Source: CAZJHX01 sp964545715 (lineage in GTDB: Bacteria > Myxococcota_A > UBA9042 > GCA-2863065). Taken from it: 64,000 bases of DNA. The stretch spans positions 1-64,000 of the forward strand of contig CAZJHX010000031.1 in the NCBI GenBank assembly GCA_964545715.1. The letters are read 5' to 3'. This document shows positions 17,618-25,277 of the stretch, in pieces. Each line of letters starts with the position of its first letter. Position 1 is the stretch's first letter. The notes under the pieces were generated by a model. It was not told the DNA's origin. It saw only the letters and a list, made by a program, of their open reading frames with translations, and made no database searches. The position numbers were made by a program, and so were the translations under genes.

Positions 17618-18457
17618 TCAGCCTTTTTGGGTCGGCTTGGCGAAGTGGCGGTCGTTGAGGTGGTTGACCATGAAGTCGCCGGTCTCGTTGTTGACGACCT
17701 TGAGCATCGCGCAGAGGCCCACGCGGCCGTTGGGGGTGATCTCCCGCACGTTGACCGCGCCGAAGCCCCGCTTTTTGCCCGGGGCCAGCAGGTGGTCGTG
17801 CATCTTCGGAAAGAGCGACTCGAGAGACACGAACGCCGACCCCATGAAGTCGATCGTGATCGTGTCTTCTGCTTCGATCCACTCCCCGGCTTCGTTGGCC
17901 AGGCGCACCTGGAGGACGGCGGGTTCGAGACCCTGAGTCGGAAAGTGAGCCATGCCCAGAAAGCTGGTCCAGCGTGAGGCTTCGTCCTCGTCGAGCTCGA
18001 CCATGACGCGCGGGCAGACCATGTCGAGCCACGGCGGCAGGCCCAGCGTGTTGAAGAAGTCCTGGATCACATGGACCGTGCCCATGACGTGACCCTCGGG
18101 GCGCGTCGTATCGATGAAGTCCAGATCCATGGCCTGCAAACCCAGGTTGGACGGGGCGCCCGTGCCCTTGCACAGCAGCCACGCCGCGCCTTCGAAGTTC
18201 TTCACGCCGGCGGGCAGCAGGTCCGCGAGGTCGAGTCGCAGCGCGCGTCCGTTGGGCAGCGTCTCCTCCCACCAGTCGCCGACCAGGTTTCCGGCCTGGT
18301 CCAGCAGCCCGATCACCATGTGCTGCTCACCCAGGGTGTTAAAGGCGTTGAGGCGGGTGGTCACGGAGCCGGAGACCTGCACCCACGCCGCGACGCTGGC
18401 GAGGTAGCCATCCTGGGTCAGGTCGTTGAGCTTTTGAGCGGCCAGAAGATCCACCAT
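17618..18457 (-). CDS. Leaderless paralogue of the adjacent Tat lipoprotein
   Basis: 279 residues, unknown family. It aligns by eye with the following entry (upstream gene) over most of its length: the order 'FEG..W....G....LGLQ..D.I......GH..G.VH...DF.N...L......PRV' appears in both, and both end in a '.L.DRHF' / 'FFDRHF' motif. Unlike its partner it has no signal peptide (begins MVDLLAAQKLNDLTQDGY). The two genes overlap by one base at TAATG, which indicates translational coupling and a likely complex. Function unknown. One possibility is export as a passenger with the Tat-targeted partner (inference). Confidence 0.75.
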   Translation of the reverse strand: MVDLLAAQKLNDLTQDGYLASVAAWVQVSGSVTTRLNAFNTLGEQHMVIGLLDQAGNLVGDWWEETLPNGRALRLDLADLLPAGVKNFEGAAWLLCKGTGAPSNLGLQAMDLDFIDTTRPEGHVMGTVHVIQDFFNTLGLPPWLDMVCPRVMVELDEDEASRWTSFLGMAHFPTQGLEPAVLQVRLANEAGEWIEAEDTITIDFMGSAFVSLESLFPKMHDHLLAPGKKRGFGAVNVREITPNGRVGLCAMLKVVNNETGDFMVNHLNDRHFAKPTQKG

Positions 18458-19476
18458 TAGAAGGGCTCCAAAAATGCGCCGCAGCCGTTCTCTTTGCCGT
18501 ACGGCACGCAGTCGACGAAGTGGCGGTCAAAGAAGTGGTCCGCGTTGGTAAAGCCGCCGTGCACCTTGTCGAGCACGAACGCATAGGCGACCAGGCCCAG
18601 GCCCGGCTCGATGACGCGGATCGTGCCGCCATCGAGCTTGGTGTCGCCAATGATCTCCGACAACGTGATCAGGCGGCAGCCGTACGGCGCGATCGGGTCC
18701 AGCGTGACCTTGCCCAGCTCGGCTCCGTCGTCCTTTGCGACGATGATCTCCGGGGTGGCGGCGGCGGGGAGGTCGGTGCCGAAGCCCGTGGCGTTGCTGA
18801 TGGCGACCCAGGTCTCGAAGCGCTCGCCGTTGACGACGCGCGGCAGCACCAGGTCGGTCCAGACCAGGTCGTGGTTGGAGTTGCCGAAGTCCCGCATCGC
18901 GTGCACCGAGGCGGTGTGCCCGCCCGGTCCATAATAGTCGATGCAGCACCCCTGCAGGCCCAGGAACGTCGGGCCGGACTCGGGCTTGGAGCCGAACCAC
19001 ACGCAGCCCTCGAAGTCGGGATCGCGGCCGGACTCGGCCAGCACCTCGGCCAGCGTAAGGTGGACGGATGCGTCGGGTTGCAGCACCCGCCAGGCGTGCT
19101 TCTGGACAGCGACCACGCCCGCCGCGTCGAACAGGTGCAGGTTGACCGTCATCGGCACAGCGGCCGGGTTGAACAGATTGAACCGCGTGCCGATCTCGTC
19201 CGATGCTGTAGCGCGAACCCACGGCGCGCCGTTGTGCCAGAACGCCGGATCGATGTCCGCGTCGGGCGCCGGCTCGTCCGGCGTCGTGTCAGCGCCTGTA
19301 CCGGTGTCGCCCGTGCCACCATCGCCGGGCCCCGTATCGTCGGGCGTGTCGCCTACCTCGGGTTCGTCGTTGTGCTGCGGTACATCCGGCGTGTCCGCGG
19401 AGCTGCCCCCGCACCCGACCGCGGCCGCAGCCGCGCTCGCCTTCAGAAACCCACGTCTCGTCCATTCACTCTTCAA
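18457..19476 (-). CDS. Tat-exported lipoprotein of unknown function
   Basis: 339 residues from a TTG start at 19476, chosen because GGGAGGA sits eight to ten bases upstream and the start gives a Tat signal: MKSEWTRRGFLKASAAAAAV followed by GCGGSS, i.e. twin Arg plus lipobox Cys. A Thr/Asp/Pro/Gly-rich linker (about residues 30-75) precedes a folded domain with paired Cys (EGCVWFG, LQGCCIDYYG). The domain is paralogous to the downstream gene product. Tat export implies folding in the cytoplasm, sometimes with a cofactor or partner. No catalytic motif recognised. Confidence 0.8.
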   Translation of the reverse strand: MKSEWTRRGFLKASAAAAAVGCGGSSADTPDVPQHNDEPEVGDTPDDTGPGDGGTGDTGTGADTTPDEPAPDADIDPAFWHNGAPWVRATASDEIGTRFNLFNPAAVPMTVNLHLFDAAGVVAVQKHAWRVLQPDASVHLTLAEVLAESGRDPDFEGCVWFGSKPESGPTFLGLQGCCIDYYGPGGHTASVHAMRDFGNSNHDLVWTDLVLPRVVNGERFETWVAISNATGFGTDLPAAATPEIIVAKDDGAELGKVTLDPIAPYGCRLITLSEIIGDTKLDGGTIRVIEPGLGLVAYAFVLDKVHGGFTNADHFFDRHFVDCVPYGKENGCGAFLEPF

Positions 19477-19652
19477 CAGTACGTCCTCCCGGCGAGCGAA
19501 ACGCAGCATAGCGTACGGGTGGCACGTCGCGACCCGGACTCTGCGGCGCGACCGTGAGCAACTGACCTACGTCAAGGGTTGTCCTTTCCTCGCGGCGCGT
19601 AAGCCACATCTGACCGTTGACGCGCCCCACCGAGATGTGGCGCAGTCTTCTG
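19477..19652. promoter_or_regulatory. Divergent intergenic region
   Basis: 176 bases between the divergently transcribed Tat lipoprotein gene (minus) and the DUF4091-type gene (plus). It must hold promoters for both; I could not pick a convincing -35/-10 pair by eye. GGGAGGA near 19484-19492 (minus strand) is the ribosome site of the minus gene. Confidence 0.35.
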
Positions 19653-22600
19653 ATGTCGAACCAACCAACCTCCCGCGCGTTCTTCGGCTGCATGGCGGCG
19701 ACCCTGTTGGCGCTGTCCCCGGCCGCGGCCCAGACCATCCAGGTGCCGGTCACAGCGGACAACTCGATCATCGACGTCAAGGGCGAGCGCGATCTCAACA
19801 TGGGCAAGGCCTCGAGCCTGCGCATCAAGTCGTTCCAGCACCACCTCATCCTCAAGCTCGACACCACCGCGCTGCAGGGCAAGACGGTCACCTCCGCCCG
19901 GCTGCGTTACACACCGCTGAAGTTCACGCTCAACCGCGTGAGCGTGTCGACGATCCAGGGCGATTGGGGCGAGGGGGACTCGGGCGGCTTCGCCAAAAGC
20001 GTCGGCGGCTCCACCTACGACAGCGGCTTTCACGCCAACGATGGGGGCACGCCCTGGGCATGGCCGGGGAGTCATTTCCCAGACGTCGTGTACGGCAACG
20101 CCTTCTCCCTGCAGACCGAGTCGACCTCACTGGTCGTGGACGGCCGCTACGACTGGATCGTCCCGCCCGACCTGGTGCACGCCAACGCCGTGGGCGCCGC
20201 GTATGGGCTGGCTGTGTTCGAGTCCGAGCACGACGTGTCGCGCAACCCGACGGTGGCGTCCGTCGAGAACGCCGGCGCGGCGCCCTACCTGGAGGTCATC
20301 CTGGGCCCGGCCGAGGCGGCGCCCGACGACTTTGGAGCGGTCGAGGTGGTCGACGCCGACACTGAGCCCGGTGAGGTCGTTCTGGAGCTGGCGGCGCCGT
20401 CCGGCGCCTTTGCGTATCGGATCACCGTCGATGGCGTGGAGCTGCCGCGCTACCAGATCCCGTTTGCGGCCGCGGCCGGCGTGTCGCAGCGAGTGCGGAT
20501 CCGGGACGTCCTCACTCCTGGGCAGTCCGCCGAGGTGCTGCTGTTGGCGGTCAGCCGCTCGGGGGCGACCAACACGCCCAAGACCGTGCAGGTGACCGGA
20601 GCGTCGCCGGCGCCCCTGCCCTACCCTGAGGCCGGCTTGCCGGAGGTCGATCCGGGCGGCAGCGGGGTCATCGAAGCCGGCGACCTGCGGGTGTGGGCGG
20701 CCCCCGAGACCGACAAGATCCGTCCGGACGGGGCGTTTTTGGAGACCGTGCCGGCCGAATACCGGGGGGCCAACGGCCGCTTCGGCGGCAAGCGGATCCG
20801 GCTGCGTGCAGCCCGGCGCGAGACCGTCGCTTTCGTCCTGGTCCTGGAGGCTGTGGACCAGCCGGTCACGAACCTGACCGTCGCGGTAGAGGCGCCGGAC
20901 GGCGTGGCGGCACGGGTGCAGGCTCTGCGGTCGATCACCACCGGCGACGGTCCACTCCCGGAGGTGCTGGTGGGGCCCGAAGGCACGACGCTTGGCGCAA
21001 GCCTCGGCGACCTGGCGACCAACGGTGACACCGGCGCACCCGGCGCCAAGGTCCAACAGGTGCTCATCGAGCTGGAGATCCCGGCCGGCTACACCGCGGG
21101 CAAATACGAGGGGCAGGTCCAGATCTCGGGCGGCGCCACCGCGACGGTGCCGCTGGACCTGTGGGTGCGCGACTTCAGCCTGCCGGCAGCGACGACGTTT
21201 CTGTTGGAGCTGAACACATACAGCTACCCCAACTATTACGCGACGTTTGGCGCGATTCAGCGGCTGGTCCGGCGCTTTCGCTGCCACGTCAACGTGGTGC
21301 CATATGCCCACAGCGGGCGCACGCGCATGGACATGATCAAGCCCGACGGGTCCAGCATGGACGAGGACGGCTACAACGACTTCAAAGCCGGAGACAAGAC
21401 CGGCAACTGGGCGCCCGACTTTACCTGGGCGTTCGGACCGTTCTTCACCGGCGAGGCCTTTGACGGGCCGCCGCTGCGCCAGTTCTACCTGACGTTTCAC
21501 GAGAACTGGCCGCTGCCGATGAAGGCCTTTCACGCCGCCGGCAACATGGACGCGTTCACCACCTTTGATCCCAGCTATGGGCAGACGTGGACCGACGTAC
21601 TGACGGACTTCGCCAAGCTGGCCGCGGACAGCGGCTGGAGCGGTACCGGCTTCCAGGTCTATTTAAACAACAAGCCGGGCCCCAACAACCCCACACCCTG
21701 GAGCCTGGACGAGCCGGCGTCGCTGTGGGACTTCCGTGCGCTGAACTACTACTCCACGCTGTTCGACGAGGCGGCGCTGGGAGCCGGCGTAGACATCCGC
21801 TTCCGGGTGGACATCAGCCGGCCCGAGTATCACCGCGGACACCTGGACAGGGTGGACCTGTACGTGTGCAACGCCGGCGTGTGCGGCGGCTTCGCGCGAA
21901 CCGTGGCCGACCAGCGCGAGAAGCTGGGCTTCGAATACTGGACCTACGGCTCAGCCAACGCGGTCACGGCCAGCAACCACCACATACAGGCCTGGGCGGC
22001 CATCACGTTCGGTCAGGGCGGCAACGGTGTGCTGCCGTGGCAGACGCTTGGCAAGGGCGCCTCGTTTCTTGCCGGCGCGGATGACGGCGCGCAGCGGCTG
22101 GCCATGGTCGTCGTGGCTGAAGACGCACAGGCGCCCGAGGTCTGGGGCACGCTGCGACTTGCGGCCTACCGCCGCGCCCAGCAGGACATGGAGTATCTGC
22201 GCTTGATGCAGGCCGCCGGGGGGTACAGCGAGGGACAGATGGCCCGGCTGATCGGGCACTATCTCGACCCAGACGGCGACGTGCCCAGCGCCGGTCATTA
22301 TGCGGACTACGCAGCCGCCCTGCCCTGGACCGGCCACTCAGAGGCCGCCTTCGATGGCCTGCGCGAGCACGCGGCGGCAGCCGTGGAGGCCCTCGGCGCC
22401 CCGGATGACACGACGGACACCGGCGACCCGACCGGCACCGATGACACGACCGACACCAGTGACACGACGGACACCACCGAAGACACAACGCAAACCACCG
22501 AAGACACGACGGACACCACCGAAGACACGACGGACACCACCGACTCGGCGGCGCCCTGCGACCCCGCCACACGCGGTCCCTCGGCGGCCGGCGAGGCATG

Positions 22601-22847
22601 CACAAAGACGGCGGACTGCCAGTGCCCGCTGGCGTGCACGCCTCAAGGGGCGTTCTTGCTGTGCGCCGCGCCGGCCGAACCACCGGCCATCGCACCGGCC
22701 GAGGACGACTCCGGCTGCACAGCCTCATCACGCCCGACGGGCGGTCATGTCCCCGCGACCGTGTTGCTGGCAACCAGTCTGCTCATGATCTGCTGCCACC
22801 GTCGCCGCGTGTCGCCCGATGGATTGATCCGCGACCAGGGTCCCTGA
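19653..22847 (+). CDS. Secreted DUF4091-type glycoside-hydrolase-like protein with DNRLRE domain and MYXO-CTERM-like tail
   Basis: 1064 residues from ATG 19653 (in-frame alternatives at 19617 and 19635). Signal peptide AFFGCMAATLLALSPAAAQ. Residues about 30-220 look like a DNRLRE/CBM96-type beta domain (DNSIIDVKGERDLNMGKASS; KLDTTALQGKTVTSARLRYT). The region from about 515 to 890 matches DUF4091 (glycoside-hydrolase-like) proteins, ending with the typical RRAQQDMEYLRLMQAAGGYS. An Asp/Thr repeat linker (about 918-966), a Cys-rich patch, then GCTASSRPTGGHVPATVLLA TSLLMICCHRRR: Cys, hydrophobic helix, basic tail, as in MYXO-CTERM sorting signals. Probably a cell-surface polysaccharide-active enzyme; catalytic residues not identified. 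Confidence 0.8.
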   Translation: MSNQPTSRAFFGCMAATLLALSPAAAQTIQVPVTADNSIIDVKGERDLNMGKASSLRIKSFQHHLILKLDTTALQGKTVTSARLRYTPLKFTLNRVSVSTIQGDWGEGDSGGFAKSVGGSTYDSGFHANDGGTPWAWPGSHFPDVVYGNAFSLQTESTSLVVDGRYDWIVPPDLVHANAVGAAYGLAVFESEHDVSRNPTVASVENAGAAPYLEVILGPAEAAPDDFGAVEVVDADTEPGEVVLELAAPSGAFAYRITVDGVELPRYQIPFAAAAGVSQRVRIRDVLTPGQSAEVLLLAVSRSGATNTPKTVQVTGASPAPLPYPEAGLPEVDPGGSGVIEAGDLRVWAAPETDKIRPDGAFLETVPAEYRGANGRFGGKRIRLRAARRETVAFVLVLEAVDQPVTNLTVAVEAPDGVAARVQALRSITTGDGPLPEVLVGPEGTTLGASLGDLATNGDTGAPGAKVQQVLIELEIPAGYTAGKYEGQVQISGGATATVPLDLWVRDFSLPAATTFLLELNTYSYPNYYATFGAIQRLVRRFRCHVNVVPYAHSGRTRMDMIKPDGSSMDEDGYNDFKAGDKTGNWAPDFTWAFGPFFTGEAFDGPPLRQFYLTFHENWPLPMKAFHAAGNMDAFTTFDPSYGQTWTDVLTDFAKLAADSGWSGTGFQVYLNNKPGPNNPTPWSLDEPASLWDFRALNYYSTLFDEAALGAGVDIRFRVDISRPEYHRGHLDRVDLYVCNAGVCGGFARTVADQREKLGFEYWTYGSANAVTASNHHIQAWAAITFGQGGNGVLPWQTLGKGASFLAGADDGAQRLAMVVVAEDAQAPEVWGTLRLAAYRRAQQDMEYLRLMQAAGGYSEGQMARLIGHYLDPDGDVPSAGHYADYAAALPWTGHSEAAFDGLREHAAAAVEALGAPDDTTDTGDPTGTDDTTDTSDTTDTTEDTTQTTEDTTDTTEDTTDTTDSAAPCDPATRGPSAAGEACTKTADCQCPLACTPQGAFLLCAAPAEPPAIAPAEDDSGCTASSRPTGGHVPATVLLATSLLMICCHRRRVSPDGLIRDQGP
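22404..22547 (+). repeat. Asp/Thr-rich tandem repeat in linker
   Basis: Tandem in-frame repeats encoding DDTTDT / TTEDTTD units (GAYACGACGGACACC-like DNA units) inside the DUF4091-type gene. A flexible, acidic, probably O-glycosylatable stalk before the membrane anchor. Such repeats vary in length between strains. Confidence 0.8.
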
Positions 22848-23191
22848 ATGCAGAAAGGGGCGCGCAAAGCCGCAAGGCCGCAAAGGGGCGGTCAGTCTTC
22901 GAGACCGTTGACCAGTCGCGTGATGCCGTTCTTGATGAGGCGGGCGCCGAAGTTGATCAGGAGGCCGAGCCGCTGAAGGGCGCTTCCTCTGCCGGATGGT
23001 GGCAGACATCCACCTTGGGGGCCCGCCTTTCGCCCGCGCGGTAGCAGGCATGAGAAGCATCGATGCGCCACAGGGCGAGCGTAACACAAAGCATTTACAT
23101 GGCACATTCAACTTATAGCCATCGGAGAGGCTGACCCGATCCGCGAGGGTTAAGGTCACCGCGCTACGGACCGTTTCACCTTAGTGACGTG
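22848..23191. other. Intergenic region with a decayed gene, no intact gene
   Basis: About 340 bases between the DUF4091-type gene and the serine-hydrolase gene. It holds a short fragment of a GxxExxY-family gene on the minus strand (separate entry) and, toward 23080-23190, more AT-rich sequence (CACAAAGCATTTACATGGCA) that may carry the promoter of the next gene. Nothing else recognised. Confidence 0.5.
22892..22981 (-). pseudogene. C-terminal remnant of a GxxExxY-family protein
   Basis: The minus strand encodes ALQRLGLLINFGARLIKNGI then TRLVNGLED and a stop. This matches the very conserved end of GxxExxY proteins (PF13366, 'LGLLINFG...k.Gi.R.vn'). The upstream sequence in all frames shows no trace of the rest of the gene, so only about 29 codons remain. 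The GCAAAGCCGCAAGGCCGCAA tract following the stop is also usual after such genes. Assignment is from remembered family sequence. Confidence 0.6.
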
Positions 23192-23965
23192 ATGAAGACG
23201 GCCCGTTATATGGCGATCGCGGCGGCACTCTCTGTAGCGGCACCCGCAGCAGCTCAGCCGCCGTCAGACCACCCGCTCTTCGAGCCCATGATGGCGTCGT
23301 TGGCCAAGGTCCGTGGCAAGAAGAGCTTGTACTTCAAAGACCTCGACACGGGGGACACCGTGTCGATTCACGCCGACCGCGTCTTGAAGGCCGCCTCGCT
23401 GATCAAGATCCCGATCGTGGTGGCGCTGTACGATGAGCTGCACCGCGATCCGAGGCCCGGCCGTCACGTCGGCGCACGGGCCGTGAACCTGGTGCTGGGC
23501 AAGAGCCACAACACGCTGACCAACCCGATGGTCGACCGGATTGGGATGGCGGCGGTCAACACGACGCTCGACACGCTCAGCATGCCGGTGACGCGCCTGA
23601 ATCGCCGTCTGACCACCAACCCCATGCCCGAGAACTGGACGACCGCCGCCGAGACGGGGCGACTGCTCGAGCTGATCTCCGCGGGCCGCTTCCCCCCGCC
23701 CGACGGGTTTCCCTCCCTTGTCGACGCCATGCGCTTCGGCGGACCGAGCAACAAGCTGGGCGGTGACCTGCCCGAAGGTGCCTGGATCGCTCGCAAGGGC
23801 GGCCGGCTCCCGCACGTCGTCCACGACGCCGCCATTATCAAAGTGGGCTCCCGAACGGCCGTGATCGTGGTCATGGTCCAGGGTTTTTGGGGCCGCTCCC
23901 GCGCCTACCGCGCGCTGGCCCGCATCGGCCGAGCTGTCGCCGAGCACCTCGAAGAATCCCCGTAG
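23192..23965 (+). CDS. Class A beta-lactamase-fold serine hydrolase
   Basis: 257 residues with a signal peptide (MKTARYMAIAAALSVAAPAAAQ). The start is an overlapping GTG-ATG; I chose the ATG. The active-site motif SxxK is present (KAASLIKIP, Ser about residue 69), followed by SHN (GKSHNTLTN) where class A enzymes have SDN, and KGG (ARKGGRLPHVVHDAAII) where they have KTG. The Glu166 region is PENWTTA, without a clear ExxLN. The fold is therefore beta-lactamase/DD-peptidase-like, but substrate and beta-lactam activity cannot be claimed. Stands alone between a decayed region and the sensor operon. Confidence 0.8.
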   Translation: MKTARYMAIAAALSVAAPAAAQPPSDHPLFEPMMASLAKVRGKKSLYFKDLDTGDTVSIHADRVLKAASLIKIPIVVALYDELHRDPRPGRHVGARAVNLVLGKSHNTLTNPMVDRIGMAAVNTTLDTLSMPVTRLNRRLTTNPMPENWTTAAETGRLLELISAGRFPPPDGFPSLVDAMRFGGPSNKLGGDLPEGAWIARKGGRLPHVVHDAAIIKVGSRTAVIVVMVQGFWGRSRAYRALARIGRAVAEHLEESP

Positions 23966-24032
23966 GCCGCAAGCCTGTGGACGTGTTGGTGCTTGGAGCG
24001 ACGTGCTACGCTCCCGCTCGGAAGAGGTGGAC

Positions 24033-25277
24033 ATGAAAGTCGCAGCCACGGCGGTCGCCGCAGTCGCCCTCGTCGTCATCGCAGCAGCGATGATGTACCA
24101 AACCGAAGAGCGCCCCCCTATCAACGTCGGCGTGCTGCACTCGCTGTCCGGCACCATGGCGATCAGTGAGCGGTCGGTGGTCCAGGCGACGTTGCTGGCC
24201 ATCGACGAGCTGAATGAGCGGGGCGGCGTGTTGGGTCGGCAGCTTCGGCCGGTGGTCGCGGACGGGCAGTCTGATTGGCCGACCTTCGCCACAGAGGCCA
24301 CCCGGCTGATCCAGGACGAGGACGTCAGCGTGGTGTTCGGCTGCTGGACCTCCGCGAGCCGCAAGACGGTCAAGCCGATCTTCGAGCAGCTCGATCACCT
24401 GCTCTTTTACCCGGTCCAGTACGAAGGCCTCGAGCAGTCCCCCAACATCGTGTACACGGGGGCCGCCCCGAACCAGCAGATCATCCCGGCCGTGAAATGG
24501 GCGTTCGATAACCTTGGCAGCCGGGTGTATCTCGTGGCTTCGGACTACGTCTTTCCGCGGGCGGCCAACGAGATCATCAAGGAGCAGGTGGCGGCGCTGC
24601 GCGGGCAGGTGGTCGGCGAGCGCTATCTGTTGCTGGGCAGCACCGACGTCGACGCCGCCGTCAGAGAGATCGTGGCCGCGCGGCCGGACGTCATCCTGAA
24701 CACCATCAATGGGGACACAAACGTGGCCTTCTTCCGCGCGCTGCGCGCATCCGGGATCACCCCGGACGACGTGCCTGTGATGTCGTTCAGCCTGGGTGAG
24801 GACGAGCTGCGCACGATGGGCGCCGAGCACATGGTCGGGGACTACGCCACCTGGAACTACTTTCAGAGCATCGACACGGACGAGAACCGCGCGTTCGTGG
24901 CGGCATTTCGGGCGAAGTACGGCGCCGACCGCGTGACGGACGATCCGATGGAGGCCGCGTACTTCGGCGTGCACCTCTGGGCGCAGGCGGTGGAGCACGC
25001 CGGCACGACTGACCCGCGCGAGGTCCGGAAGGTGATCGGAGAGCAGAGCCTGGCGGCCCCGGAGGGGATCGTCTCGGTCGATCCCGAGACGCAACACACC
25101 TGGCGGGCCGTGCGGGTCGGACAGATCCGTGCCGACGGTCAATTCGACGTCGTCTGGCACTCGTCACGAGCCGTTCGCCCAGCGCCGTATCCGGTCTACC
25201 GCACCCGGGTGCAGTGGGACCGCTTCCTCCAGGGGCTGTTCGAGGGTTGGGGTGGGGCATGGGCGAACCCGGGATGA
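24033..25277 (+). CDS. UrtA/AmiC-like periplasmic binding protein (type 1)
   Basis: 414 residues. Start ATG 24033 preceded by GGAAGAGGTGGAC; upstream in-frame ATG/TTG rejected for lack of a ribosome site. N-terminal uncleaved or cleaved signal/TM (MKVAATAVAAVALVVIAAAM). The pattern INVGVLHSLSGTMAISERSV ... ATLLAIDELNERGGVLGRQL ... VSVVFGCWTSASRKTVKPIF ... LLFYPVQYEGLEQSPNIVYT GAAPNQQ is that of urea/short-chain-amide binding proteins (Peripla_BP_5). Family members bind urea or amides for an ABC transporter, but no permease or ATPase gene is here. Instead the stop overlaps the start of a hybrid kinase (ATGA), which suggests a ligand receptor for signalling. Confidence 0.9.
   Translation: MKVAATAVAAVALVVIAAAMMYQTEERPPINVGVLHSLSGTMAISERSVVQATLLAIDELNERGGVLGRQLRPVVADGQSDWPTFATEATRLIQDEDVSVVFGCWTSASRKTVKPIFEQLDHLLFYPVQYEGLEQSPNIVYTGAAPNQQIIPAVKWAFDNLGSRVYLVASDYVFPRAANEIIKEQVAALRGQVVGERYLLLGSTDVDAAVREIVAARPDVILNTINGDTNVAFFRALRASGITPDDVPVMSFSLGEDELRTMGAEHMVGDYATWNYFQSIDTDENRAFVAAFRAKYGADRVTDDPMEAAYFGVHLWAQAVEHAGTTDPREVRKVIGEQSLAAPEGIVSVDPETQHTWRAVRVGQIRADGQFDVVWHSSRAVRPAPYPVYRTRVQWDRFLQGLFEGWGGAWANPG

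Noticed and set aside
24033..25277. Urea ABC transporter operon
   Set aside because: Only the binding protein is present; the following genes are kinases, so transport is not supported here.
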